From Lachnospiraceae bacterium (GTDB lineage Bacteria > Bacillota > Clostridia > Lachnospirales > Lachnospiraceae): a DNA stretch of 28,897 nucleotides. The position numbers and the translations under genes are program-made. Shown here one piece after another: positions 1-7,643 of this stretch. Within the stretch, counting starts at the first letter, position 1. The number at the start of each line of letters is the position of its first letter. The notes beneath the pieces are model-generated. The model saw nothing but the letters and a program-made list of their open reading frames with translations. It did no database searches and was not told the origin of the DNA. Where the stretch lies: assembly GCA_014804285.1 (NCBI GenBank), contig JAAVAA010000091.1, positions 1 to 28,897 on the forward strand. Reading direction: 5' to 3'.

Positions 1-23
1 ATCTGTTCCTTTGCTGCTGGCAT
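1..23 (-). CDS. 5' end of an unidentified gene (partial)
   Basis: An ATG at 23 reads leftwards off the window edge as MPAAKEQ and is preceded by a very strong ribosome site (AAAAGGAGG, about 6 nt before the ATG). The start is convincing, but seven residues do not identify the product. An imperfect palindrome lies just upstream, which would suit an autoregulated gene such as a transcriptional regulator, but this is a guess from context only. Confidence 0.6.
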
Positions 24-42
24 AAAAAATCCTCCTTTTCGA

Positions 43-68
43 TAAGAATTGTCATATCTTGATTCTTA
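43..68. promoter_or_regulatory. Inverted repeat TAAGAAT-N12-ATTCTTA, possible operator
   Basis: TAAGAAT at 43-49 is matched by its exact reverse complement ATTCTTA at 62-68, with 12 bases between. The repeat lies immediately upstream of the ribosome site of the gene that leaves the window at its left edge. Half-sites this far apart and this symmetric are typical of dimeric repressor operators, but a leader hairpin is equally possible. No convincing -35/-10 pair was found next to it. Confidence 0.35.
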
Positions 69-144
69 CCAAAAAAGAGGTATTTTTTCCAAAGACACAA
101 ACTATTTTACACTACCTTTATCAAAATGGCTAATGAATTTCTCC

Positions 145-840
145 TCATTTTAAAGTTTCCACTAATTGCATTCCCGTAGCTTTCGTAAATGCAGACGCCC
201 ATTCCGCGTCACGATAAAAGACATAAATATTCTGATACCCGTCGCCGCCAAAATACAAATGTTTCTCCCCCTGCTGTTCCATAATAATCTGATTTAACTG
301 ATTAGCGAGATCGCAATCAAACCAGTCATAATGAACATCAGCTCTAAGAGAATATGTATTTCCCCTCCATTGAAAGGTTATGCTTCGACTGCCCGTTCCA
401 TATTCCCAATTTACATTATCAAGATCTTCTTTAATCTCGGTAAACTCCAACTCGCCATCGCCAATAGCGGCAACTCCCCGCAGGAAATCTCTATACATTG
501 CCTCTACATTAAAAACCTCCATGTCAAAGGCGTATACATCTCCTGAAGAAGGTGTAAATGTCCACGTTTCATAATCATAATTTCCCATTCCAACTGCCTC
601 CAAAAGCCAGGCTGTTTTATTAAATGACAGCCTGATTTCGACCGGAGTCTGATCCCAGCTTTCCTGCATCGCATCAATCATCTCTTGATCAAATCCATTG
701 ATTCCAAGTTCATTTAATTGTGCTGCAATTTCTTCGAAAGTCTGACCACCCTCTTTAATCTCCAAATATTCCCAGTTTTTCCCGCAAGCACATAATGTTA
801 ATAGAATGGCAACGATAAATAATAAAGCAAATTTTCTCAC
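145..840 (-). CDS. Hypothetical secreted lipoprotein
   Basis: Start chosen at the GTG at 840, because AGGAGA sits 8 nt upstream and this places a clean lipoprotein signal at the very N-terminus: VRK, a hydrophobic stretch of about 14 residues, then lipobox LCAC with the lipidated Cys near residue 18. The mature part (about 210 residues) is acidic and rich in aromatic residues, with no recognised family or catalytic motif. It should be exported and lipid-anchored outside the membrane. It lies 61 nt downstream of the DUF3791-like gene and could be cotranscribed with it. A longer reading from an ATG at 900 would add 20 residues before the signal peptide and has no ribosome site. Function unknown. 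Confidence 0.75.
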   Translation of the reverse strand: MRKFALLFIVAILLTLCACGKNWEYLEIKEGGQTFEEIAAQLNELGINGFDQEMIDAMQESWDQTPVEIRLSFNKTAWLLEAVGMGNYDYETWTFTPSSGDVYAFDMEVFNVEAMYRDFLRGVAAIGDGELEFTEIKEDLDNVNWEYGTGSRSITFQWRGNTYSLRADVHYDWFDCDLANQLNQIIMEQQGEKHLYFGGDGYQNIYVFYRDAEWASAFTKATGMQLVETLK

Positions 841-901
841 TGTAAATGTCTCCTGTATATCATTGATGGCATAGGCTGTTCCATGAAATAAATCTTTCAT
901 A

Positions 902-1120
902 TCAGCCCGCCTCCTCTATTGCAGCAATATAGGACTTCAAATCCTCTAAAATACCCTTTATTCCCATAGAATTGTATTCCTCATAACAGGTATCAATATA
1001 GGAAAGCAAATCATATTTATCTAAAAGATCACTGACTTCACTAAAATCAATATTCCATTCCTGCTTCATGCAGTTGGCAATTGTTATCTGCATATTCAAT
1101 ACATTGTCAGATCTGGTCAT
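902..1120 (-). CDS. DUF3791-like small protein
   Basis: A 72-residue, fully helical-looking acidic protein. ATG at 1120 is used because GGAGGG lies about 7 nt before it; the ATG five codons further up has no such site. The pattern of an N-terminal helix, a loop-aspartate segment (FSEVSDLLDKY), then a YIDTCYEEYNSMG-like stretch and a terminal helix matches what I remember of the DUF3791 family of small Firmicute proteins. Those are often encoded beside DUF3990 (ADP-ribosyltransferase-like) genes and suspected to be part of toxin-antitoxin-like units. Here the immediate neighbour is a lipoprotein, and the ADP-ribosyltransferase-like gene is about 3 kb away, so it looks orphaned. The family assignment is by eye. 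Confidence 0.6.
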   Translation of the reverse strand: MTRSDNVLNMQITIANCMKQEWNIDFSEVSDLLDKYDLLSYIDTCYEEYNSMGIKGILEDLKSYIAAIEEAG

Positions 1121-1189
1121 TATGGCACCCTCCAATGATTATCATAATCTATAGTTTCCATTAATTTTATCATAACATCTTTATGCTTT

Positions 1190-1951
1190 TTATAACCACA
1201 CTCCCCAATCACCATAGTCAAATGTGCCGCTACCATGATGAAGTTTTCCTACCATCTTAAGATTTCTAAATGCTTCTCGCATACGAGTTAAGATTTCCGG
1301 CTGTATATCCAATGAATGGTGTGCCGGAAATACATTCTTCACAGGCAATGCCGCAACTTTTTCCAAAGAATCAAGATATGCCTCCGGGTCAGTAGAAGGA
1401 TAATAAGCAAACAAAATATCTTTATAAACTAGATCACCTGTAAATAAATATCCTCTGCTTTTTTCCCAGAAGCACAAATGTCCCGGTGAATGTCCAGGAG
1501 TATGCAATACTTCAATTTCTCGATTACCAATGTCAATTATATCATGTTCCGTCAACACCTTTGTTGGCGTACCCTGAAAAAGTTCATAGTTATTCACATT
1601 AAAGCCATCCGGTAAATCACAACGGTCTACAACCATTTCTTTAATCGTTTCAATCGATAAAGGGAACTTGCCATTCAGCCAATCCAATTCCTCAGCGTGC
1701 ACATAAAAATCTGAGAAATACTTATGTCCCCCAATATGATCCCAGTGAATATGTGTGGCAACCGCCGTAATCGGTTTATCAGTAAGTTTTAATACTTCAT
1801 CATATATGTTTGCGATACCAAGTCCTGTATCAATAAGCAAACTTCTATCCATTCCATTCAGTAAATAGCAATGTGTTTCTTCCCAATGCCGATATTCACT
1901 AATAATATATGTATTAATATCAATTTCATCTATTGTAAACCAGTTATCCAT
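1190..1951 (-). CDS. Metallo-beta-lactamase fold hydrolase
   Basis: A 253-residue metallo-hydrolase. The signature HxHxDH appears as HIHWDH near residue 78, followed by a conserved GG; later metal ligands are visible in HTPGHSPGH (about residue 150) and GD in LFTGDL, with a final HH in FPAHHS. This is the complete ligand set of the glyoxalase II-like branch, so it should be an active zinc hydrolase of a small thioester, lactone or phosphoester in the cytoplasm; the substrate is not readable. Start at 1951 has AAGGAG about 9 nt upstream; an upstream extension overlapping the HAD gene lacks one. It begins 16 nt after the HAD phosphatase stop, so the two are one operon. Confidence 0.9.
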   Translation of the reverse strand: MDNWFTIDEIDINTYIISEYRHWEETHCYLLNGMDRSLLIDTGLGIANIYDEVLKLTDKPITAVATHIHWDHIGGHKYFSDFYVHAEELDWLNGKFPLSIETIKEMVVDRCDLPDGFNVNNYELFQGTPTKVLTEHDIIDIGNREIEVLHTPGHSPGHLCFWEKSRGYLFTGDLVYKDILFAYYPSTDPEAYLDSLEKVAALPVKNVFPAHHSLDIQPEILTRMREAFRNLKMVGKLHHGSGTFDYGDWGVWL

Positions 1952-1967
1952 TGCACCACACTCCTTC

Positions 1968-2693
1968 TTAATCCAGCTTCTCAAACAACTCCATTAACTC
2001 TTTCCAATTCTCTATTGTGAGGACATCTTCCCTTGGCTCATACTTCATATCAATTGCCCCAATATACCACACTGGAAATAAACCTGCCTCTTTTGCTCCG
2101 ACAATATCACATTCATACTGATCCCCGATATACCATGCATCTTCGGGATGCAATTCAGCCTTTTCTAACGCCAATTCGAATATGCGCTTATTAGGCTTAC
2201 GATATAAATACTCACTGGTTGCAATGATAAATTCAAAATCATTCTCAGGAATACAATTATAAATCCTTTTAGCAACGGCATTTCCACAATATGAGATATT
2301 ACTGATTACACCTGTACGAACTTGGTTTTCTTTTAAGAAAGATAGAAACTCTCTGATTCCCTCTGTCGGTTTCCCCGGTGCTGCCGCATCCCAAAATGCA
2401 TTGTCAATTTCTTCCGGGCTTAATGCAATTTCAATTCCTTGTGACTCATATAAATACTTTGTGAACATATAATTCGGAACTTCTACTTGAAACAAGTGCC
2501 TCTTTTCAGGATCAAACCGCCCTAGCTCCTGATTCAGTTTGTTTGCATAAGCCTGCACTTCCTCCGCAGATTTATTGTATTTATTTTTTGTGGCATATTT
2601 AAGAACTGCTTCAGTCCCTTTTGTGCCATCGAATAACTGTTCATTTACCAAAGTTTGTCCATAATCAAACAAAATCATCTTGGGTTTCTTCAT
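1968..2693 (-). CDS. HAD-family hydrolase
   Basis: A 241-residue haloacid-dehalogenase-superfamily protein. Motif I is FDYGQT (nucleophile Asp, with Gly where many phosphatases carry a second Asp, a known variant of this subgroup), motif II is ISNIS, and motif III/IV is the RKP lysine with IGDQYECD. The cap lies between motifs I and II. It is probably a small-molecule phosphatase or dehalogenase-like hydrolase in the cytoplasm. ATG at 2693 is preferred because AGGGA lies about 9-10 nt upstream; a GTG three codons earlier is too close to that site. It is the first gene of the unit with the metallo-beta-lactamase-fold gene. Confidence 0.88.
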   Translation of the reverse strand: MKKPKMILFDYGQTLVNEQLFDGTKGTEAVLKYATKNKYNKSAEEVQAYANKLNQELGRFDPEKRHLFQVEVPNYMFTKYLYESQGIEIALSPEEIDNAFWDAAAPGKPTEGIREFLSFLKENQVRTGVISNISYCGNAVAKRIYNCIPENDFEFIIATSEYLYRKPNKRIFELALEKAELHPEDAWYIGDQYECDIVGAKEAGLFPVWYIGAIDMKYEPREDVLTIENWKELMELFEKLD

Positions 2694-2778
2694 TTTTACC
2701 ACATCCCTATTTTTTCGTTTAATACCTATTGCTTCTTCTCTATCATCCTGTCATTCACATAAACAGTCCCTAAAAAGC

Positions 2779-2806
2779 AGTATACACAAATGCATTAATA
2801 TTGTAA
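2779..2806 (-). promoter_or_regulatory. Probable sigma-A promoter of the HAD/MBL-fold operon
   Basis: On the minus strand the -35-like TTACAA (2806-2801) and -10 TATACT (2784-2779) are 16 bases apart, about 85 nt before the HAD start codon. Both hexamers match the sigma-A consensus at four or five of six positions. Confidence 0.45.
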
Positions 2807-2972
2807 GCTATAAGTGCGAGCAAATAACGGCACCCAAACATCTCGATGCTGTTTATGAAAATAATACCATGCTTATTTATGCATAACAAGCAGAAGCATT
2901 TTGCACATGCACCTTCATGAATGTTTGCTACCGAAAAGGACGCAGAGAGAAAATATAATTCGGAGAGATAGA

Positions 2973-3752
2973 ATGATAGGAATATATTTTAGCGGTACAG
3001 GTAATTCAAAATATTGTGTAGACAGATTTTTAGAAGAATATAACGGTAACAGCCTTGCGTTTTCCATAGAACAAGATGAGACTGCCATACATATTAAAAA
3101 TGATGAGGAAATCGTAATCGGCTATCCTGTTCAATTTAGCAATATCCCCAAAATACTTCATGATTATATTGTTACAAACCAACAGCTTTGGATTGGGAAA
3201 AAGATTTTCATCATTGCAACAATGGGGCTTTTTAGCGGTGATGGCGCGGGAATCCTCGCACGATTATTAAAAAGATACGGTGCTGTTATAATTGGTGGCT
3301 TACACTTGAAAATGCCGGACAATATCAGTGACGAAAAAGCTTTAAAAAGAAGCTATGAAAAGAATCTTGAATTAGCCAGAAATGCAGAAACAAAGATTCG
3401 CAGAGCAGTTATACAAAGCAAAAACGGGAAACCGCCTCAGGAGGGATTAGGAATTTGGTATCATATTGCCGGGCTGCTTGGACAAAGGCTATATTTCTAC
3501 AACAAGACAAAACATTATACCGATAAATTAAAAATCAATTCCGAAAAATGTATTGGGTGTGGTTTGTGTGAAAAGCTATGCCCCATGAAAAATATCAAAT
3601 TGGTGAATGATACCGCTGTTTCCGGAAATAAATGCACCATGTGCTACCGTTGTATCAATAAATGTCCCAAGCAGGCAATTACATTATTGGGGAAAAAAGT
3701 TATTGAGCAACATGACATAAGTAAATTAGACATTGCAAGAAAATATATATAA
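2973..3752 (+). CDS. EFR1-type flavodoxin/2[4Fe-4S] ferredoxin
   Basis: A 259-residue electron carrier of the EFR1 type. The N-terminus (IYFSGTGNSKY) is the FMN phosphate-binding loop of flavodoxins. The C-terminal third has two 4Fe-4S motifs: CIGCGLCEKLCP and CTMCYRCINKCP, near residues 193 and 220. The FMN half extends to about residue 150 and is followed by a linker. The protein should shuttle low-potential electrons in the cytoplasm. ATG at 2973 is chosen since GGAG is about 7 nt upstream and the flavodoxin strand begins directly after it. It is the only plus-strand gene of this part, runs convergently into the FHIPEP mini-gene 11 nt away, and no terminator is visible between them. Confidence 0.9.
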   Translation: MIGIYFSGTGNSKYCVDRFLEEYNGNSLAFSIEQDETAIHIKNDEEIVIGYPVQFSNIPKILHDYIVTNQQLWIGKKIFIIATMGLFSGDGAGILARLLKRYGAVIIGGLHLKMPDNISDEKALKRSYEKNLELARNAETKIRRAVIQSKNGKPPQEGLGIWYHIAGLLGQRLYFYNKTKHYTDKLKINSEKCIGCGLCEKLCPMKNIKLVNDTAVSGNKCTMCYRCINKCPKQAITLLGKKVIEQHDISKLDIARKYI

Positions 3753-3763
3753 ATTATTTGTAT

Positions 3764-4072
3764 TTATTCTTCATCTTTCGCATTATAGTAATCACAAAAT
3801 GCATAGCTCAGCTTTGTAAGTATCTCCATCATTGTACCATCTGCAATCTGACTGAGCGTCTCGTCCGCCGCAAGTTCCCCGTTAATTACTACTTGATACT
3901 GTCGTGCAGACAGGCTGTTCTCATCTCTAAGATTAACGATCGGAAATGTCACACCCAATTCTTTGTATCCCTCCCGGATGCCTTGAATAATCTCGATATA
4001 TGCATTATTTTCAGCAAATACGGGTACAATATCCATTCCAAATAATAATTCAATCTTTTCAATTTTGCTCAT
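3764..4072 (-). CDS. Orphan FHIPEP (FlhA-type) mini-protein
   Basis: A 102-residue protein that reads as an isolated piece of the cytoplasmic domain of FlhA/type III secretion export-gate proteins. The segment LLFGMDIVPV, then a helix, IREGYKELGVTFPIVNLRD and a YQVVINGE stretch, parallels the FlhA segment with 'GYGLIPLVD', 'PPVRIRDN', 'Y.I.I.G'. Full FlhA is near 700 residues with eight membrane helices; none is present here and no flagellar gene is nearby. The ATG is preceded by AAAGGA at about 10 nt and overlaps the 3' end of the ADP-ribosyltransferase-like gene by 14 nt, so translation is probably coupled. Likely an adaptor or an immunity/antitoxin partner of that gene (inference). Confidence 0.7.
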   Translation of the reverse strand: MSKIEKIELLFGMDIVPVFAENNAYIEIIQGIREGYKELGVTFPIVNLRDENSLSARQYQVVINGELAADETLSQIADGTMMEILTKLSYAFCDYYNAKDEE

Positions 4073-4643
4073 TGCCTAACATCCTTTCATATTTTTCCCA
4101 TGCTTGCGGTAATTTTTCCTTTATAAAGAGAGCATAGGAGCATTCCGGGGTTTCAATCATATTTTTTTCTTTTAAATATTCGGCACAGCAGGAATACCAC
4201 CATTCTAATTGCTGCTTTGTTTTATCTTCAAAATGACCGATTTTCATTTTCCCCTGCTTCACATATTCCATAAATAACTCATACGCATTTTCAACCCGGG
4301 CACATTTTGTTACTTCAACTGACTCTGTTGCCAATCTCGCACATGGGATATTTTTGAACGGAATAACTTGATCTTCTTCTGCAAAGACTTCGTAAATGTA
4401 TCCACTCACACCTTCCGATACTTCTTTCAGCGCATTCGGATATAGTTCGTGATAGATAGGTATATTGCTTCCGCTTTCAAAGCCATAAGGAAACCAATAA
4501 TAAGGTCTTTCTACAGCATTGCATAAATAAAATGCAGCAACCACATCAATTGTAGTCATATATACATATGGACGGTCGTGATCCGCCTGATTTGGTTCTA
4601 ATACTTTTATATTTGCAGTGTTACTTCCATGATACAATGTCAT
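4059..4643 (-). CDS. ADP-ribosyltransferase-like protein (DUF3990-like)
   Basis: A 194-residue protein starting MTLYHGS at an ATG with AGAGGAGA 8 nt upstream. An upstream in-frame extension of 50 residues overlaps the HD-GYP gene and has no ribosome site. The opening LYHGS (strand plus His), a YVYMTT segment followed by a helix AAFYL, and a later YIYEVF with Glu follow the His-Tyr-Glu order of the PARP/diphtheria-toxin-like ADP-ribosyltransferases and of DUF3990. The C-terminal 70 residues are helical and Lys/Trp-rich. If active it would transfer ADP-ribose from NAD to an unknown target. It overlaps the FHIPEP mini-gene, giving a toxin/partner-like arrangement. The fold is inferred by eye. 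Confidence 0.6.
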   Translation of the reverse strand: MTLYHGSNTANIKVLEPNQADHDRPYVYMTTIDVVAAFYLCNAVERPYYWFPYGFESGSNIPIYHELYPNALKEVSEGVSGYIYEVFAEEDQVIPFKNIPCARLATESVEVTKCARVENAYELFMEYVKQGKMKIGHFEDKTKQQLEWWYSCCAEYLKEKNMIETPECSYALFIKEKLPQAWEKYERMLGNEQN

Positions 4644-4767
4644 GTGATAATCTCCTCTAACATCATTCACATAGGCTGTCTCTAAGTGGTCAATAGCATT
4701 CTTGCGACTCCCCGCATAGAGGGTATTGCCGTCTTCATCAACCGGTGAAGCTTTTGTATACTGCAAA

Positions 4768-6039
4768 CTAATTAAAGCGTTCAAACCGTTCAATCATGAT
4801 CGCATACTGCTCCTTAATCTGTTGATATAACCCGATAGTGTTTTCTTTTTCTCTCTCAAATTTTTTAATGATATTGTCGTAATTGCGCTCCAGAGTGGTC
4901 ACCACACTGCGGTTGATCTTGCCGTTATCCGCATCGGAATTCATAATGCCCAGAATCTTTTCCTTGCTGAAAGCCTCCTTATAGCTGCGCTTTCCATATA
5001 AGGCACTCAGAATATCCGCCACCGCAATAATCTGCTGAGGCAAAGTCATATCCGCCGCCACAAGTCCCTTGTGATAACCTGTCCCATCCAGTTTCTCGTG
5101 ATGTCTGACCGCAATCTGTAAAACATCATCGTCCACCACACCCTCCAGAATCATCTCCGTGATCCGCACATGAGCCTTCATGACCTTCATCTCTTCATCA
5201 CTCAGGCGCCCCGTAGACTCCAGAATATGTAAGGGAATCGCAATCTTTCCCAGGTCGTGAAGCAGCGCGCCATAGTGGAGAGCTCTGAGATCCTTTCCCG
5301 AGATGCGAAAAAGCCTGCCCAGCTGTTCCGCAAAATTCACCGTCGCCAGTGTATGAATCACTGTATGCTCACTCCGAAAATCAATGGTATAGACTAACAT
5401 CTCTAAAAATCCCTTTTTATACCGCTCGGAAAAGGCTCGCTTTGCCAGAAGCACATCCAATTCCTCACGGTATTTACCGTTTACCAGATTTTCCGTGATC
5501 CCATAACATGTCTCCGCCTTTTGAAAAATATCAAGCGCAGCGCCGGAAAACTTGATGTTCCGATACTTCGAAAAATAGTCGGGATCCAGCCTCTCGTCCT
5601 TCAGATGCAAAAAGGTGTCCATTTTATCCGCCAGATTCAGAAGTTCGATAACGTGCAGGTAGCGGCTTTGTATCAAATTGTAACGGTTATAATCCAGATG
5701 ATGGTAGAGTACGATCTCCGCCCTGTCCCCTATCGGAGACAGATACTTCAGAAAAAGAAATCCGTAGACGGAATGCGGCCATAGGTTCTTCGTCTCAAAA
5801 TCCGCCACATTCTTAACATTGTCCTCCTTAAAAAGGCCGATGTCGTGCAGAATCCCAAGCATGGTGTAATCCACCAGCTCCTGCTCTGTGTACCTCTGCT
5901 CCGTATAAGTATTCTCATACTCCATCATCTTATATAAGATATAGCCTGTAATCTCACCGTGGCTCATGATCTTATTGTTGATGATACCGAGTGTTTTTCG
6001 GATGATCTCATTGACACCCTGACTGCTGATAACACTCAT
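4768..6039 (-). CDS. Tandem HD / HD-GYP-like c-di-GMP phosphodiesterase
   Basis: A 423-residue cytoplasmic protein with two HD halves. The first (to about residue 200) has LHDIG with a downstream HS and HH. The second (about 220-380) has the HD-GYP set: HT, LLHDLGK, KAH, then HHEKLDGTGYHKG. The canonical GYP is GYH here. This subfamily normally hydrolyses cyclic di-GMP or related cyclic dinucleotides. There is no membrane segment or receiver domain, so the N-terminal HD may be regulatory. Base composition is clearly richer in GC than the AT-rich neighbours, suggesting a different, perhaps native, origin. The start at 6039 has AAAGGG about 11 nt upstream. It stands alone, with 124 nt to the next gene. 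Confidence 0.88.
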   Translation of the reverse strand: MSVISSQGVNEIIRKTLGIINNKIMSHGEITGYILYKMMEYENTYTEQRYTEQELVDYTMLGILHDIGLFKEDNVKNVADFETKNLWPHSVYGFLFLKYLSPIGDRAEIVLYHHLDYNRYNLIQSRYLHVIELLNLADKMDTFLHLKDERLDPDYFSKYRNIKFSGAALDIFQKAETCYGITENLVNGKYREELDVLLAKRAFSERYKKGFLEMLVYTIDFRSEHTVIHTLATVNFAEQLGRLFRISGKDLRALHYGALLHDLGKIAIPLHILESTGRLSDEEMKVMKAHVRITEMILEGVVDDDVLQIAVRHHEKLDGTGYHKGLVAADMTLPQQIIAVADILSALYGKRSYKEAFSKEKILGIMNSDADNGKINRSVVTTLERNYDNIIKKFEREKENTIGLYQQIKEQYAIMIERFERFN

Positions 6040-6149
6040 ATTCCTATACCCTTTCTCTTGGATAAAGTTATTCTAACATTATCTGGTTGTTTTGTCCCCT
6101 TTTTCTATTTTCCATTTTCTTAGTGACAAAAATATTGTACCTATCCTCT

Positions 6150-6716
6150 TTATAAAAACAAATTATATTTTTGAATTTCCAAACACTTGTTGCGTTCAAA
6201 GGAAAATTTAACAATCCATGGCATTAAATCTCTTATCTCTTCAAATTCATTGTAGCCAAAAGAACTGTCATAATAGTTGATAATTGTACTTAAAGCTGTT
6301 CCATGACTGCCAATCACAACATTTTTTTCCACATATGTTTCTAATATCTGATTTAATGCACTAATATTACGTTTTTGCACTTCCTGCAAAGATTCTCCAT
6401 CCAAAAGCTTAAAATCAAAATCTTCCCACTGCTTCTTGCAAAAACTGTCAAAGTCTTCTATCCATGTACTCCCAACCTTTCGCTCTCTAAAATCAGTAAT
6501 ACACTCTATTTCCATCTTTTTAGCATTGGCAAAATCTTTTATCGTGTCAATGGCTCTTTTATATGGACTTGATAAAATGACATCTATTCCTTTGTTCCAT
6601 AAAAATTCGGTTACCATTTTACTGTCTTTCAAACCTTGGAGAGTCAGTTCACGAGTCAAATCATCATGATTGTTAAAATTAGGCTGTGCGTGGCGCACAA
6701 AGTAAACTATGGTCAT
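6150..6716 (-). CDS. Histidine phosphatase family protein
   Basis: A 188-residue phosphoglycerate-mutase-like phosphatase. The phosphorylated His lies in YFVRHAQ near residue 9 (RHA rather than RHG, common in Firmicute members), with SSPYKRAIDT as the second arginine motif, Glu in FRERKVG, and the distal His in IGSHGTAL near residue 140. It should dephosphorylate a small phosphorylated metabolite; the substrate cannot be told. ATG at 6716 has GGAGGAG 6-7 nt upstream. It is the last gene of a three-gene unit, 48 nt after the nucleotidyltransferase. Confidence 0.9.
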   Translation of the reverse strand: MTIVYFVRHAQPNFNNHDDLTRELTLQGLKDSKMVTEFLWNKGIDVILSSPYKRAIDTIKDFANAKKMEIECITDFRERKVGSTWIEDFDSFCKKQWEDFDFKLLDGESLQEVQKRNISALNQILETYVEKNVVIGSHGTALSTIINYYDSSFGYNEFEEIRDLMPWIVKFSFERNKCLEIQKYNLFL

Positions 6717-6764
6717 TTTATCTCTCCTCCAAAATCTCAAGTCGTTATATACCAAAATATTGTT

Positions 6765-7628
6765 TTAATCTGTATTTAATGTTGAGTCATATGCATTTTT
6801 TAAATATTGCAGGGCCGCCTCGCCTTCTTTCTCATTATAACTGTATCCAAGCCCTTCGCCGACATACTGTGCCACGGTTTTAAACAAATCACACATCTTA
6901 AAAACAGCTTGCCATGCATTAACAACATTGCCGTCAAAATATGTCTCCATAAACATTTGCCATTCCTTTTCTGAGAGCCACCTATACAAATACTTCGAGG
7001 ATTTTCCCGTACTTACTGACCAATCCGTTATCAGCCCGACTTTCCAATTCAACATCTTGATAAGTTCTGTTCTGACACAATAATTTGTCATATCCTGCAC
7101 ATAAGGCATTTCCGCCCGCCACAGTCCTTTTGCTATATTGTTGGTGCACCACCAGAATTCATTACAAGTGGCGAGAAACTGTTCTTTTGTAGGTTTCGTA
7201 ACCCAATAGTCTCGATCTGATGCCGGCTCAATTTGTGGCAGTAAATTTTCCTTGTCAGACAAGATTCTGCAAAGCTTATCATCTTTTATATGTTGCAGTG
7301 TGTAGCTTACAGATTGTACCGTCAAATCAATTCGAACCCCATCTGCAAATTGCATCAGCCAACCATAAGAATTATCCTTGTCACTGGGAAAATAAGGATT
7401 TTCATCAGGATACTGCATATAAAGGATCTCCCCGAAACGGTTAATCCAATTTTTGTCCTCAATAAAGCTTTTGGTTTCTTCAACAACATAAACAATATCG
7501 TAATCCTGGAAAATATCTTTTGGGACATTGTCGTTTGTTCTTGAACCGTTCATATAAACAGCTTTAATTCTACTATCATTTTGGGCAACACTCAGGATAA
7601 GTTCATATATTTCGTTTTCTGTTCTCAT
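6765..7628 (-). CDS. Aminoglycoside 6-adenylyltransferase-like protein, ANT(6) family
   Basis: A 287-residue nucleotidyltransferase that follows the ANT(6) pattern closely: MRTENEIYELIL, then AVYMNGSRTN and FQDYDIVYVV, carrying the GS and Asp-x-Asp residues that bind ATP and Mg; a third catalytic Asp is in RIDLTV near residue 100. The C-terminal helical half has TELIKMLNWKVG, typical of the family. ANT(6) enzymes adenylylate streptomycin at position 6. Chromosomal members of this family are common in Clostridia and not all confer resistance. Two adjacent ATGs exist; the second fits both the GGAG spacing (8 nt) and the family N-terminus. It starts 15 nt after the phospholipase C-like gene. Confidence 0.88.
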   Translation of the reverse strand: MRTENEIYELILSVAQNDSRIKAVYMNGSRTNDNVPKDIFQDYDIVYVVEETKSFIEDKNWINRFGEILYMQYPDENPYFPSDKDNSYGWLMQFADGVRIDLTVQSVSYTLQHIKDDKLCRILSDKENLLPQIEPASDRDYWVTKPTKEQFLATCNEFWWCTNNIAKGLWRAEMPYVQDMTNYCVRTELIKMLNWKVGLITDWSVSTGKSSKYLYRWLSEKEWQMFMETYFDGNVVNAWQAVFKMCDLFKTVAQYVGEGLGYSYNEKEGEAALQYLKNAYDSTLNTD

Positions 7629-7643
7629 CATTTATCTCCGTTA

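Noticed and set aside
331..574. Open plus-strand frames inside the lipoprotein gene
   Set aside because: No ribosome sites and no protein-like pattern; shadows of the minus-strand gene.
4644..4793. In-frame extension of the ADP-ribosyltransferase-like gene, with TTCACCGGTTGATG also seen near the Nudix start (8478 region)
   Set aside because: The extension has no ribosome site and overlaps the HD-GYP gene; the 13/14 match is short, has no wider similarity, and no further copies were seen, so neither a longer protein nor a cassette recombination site is supported.
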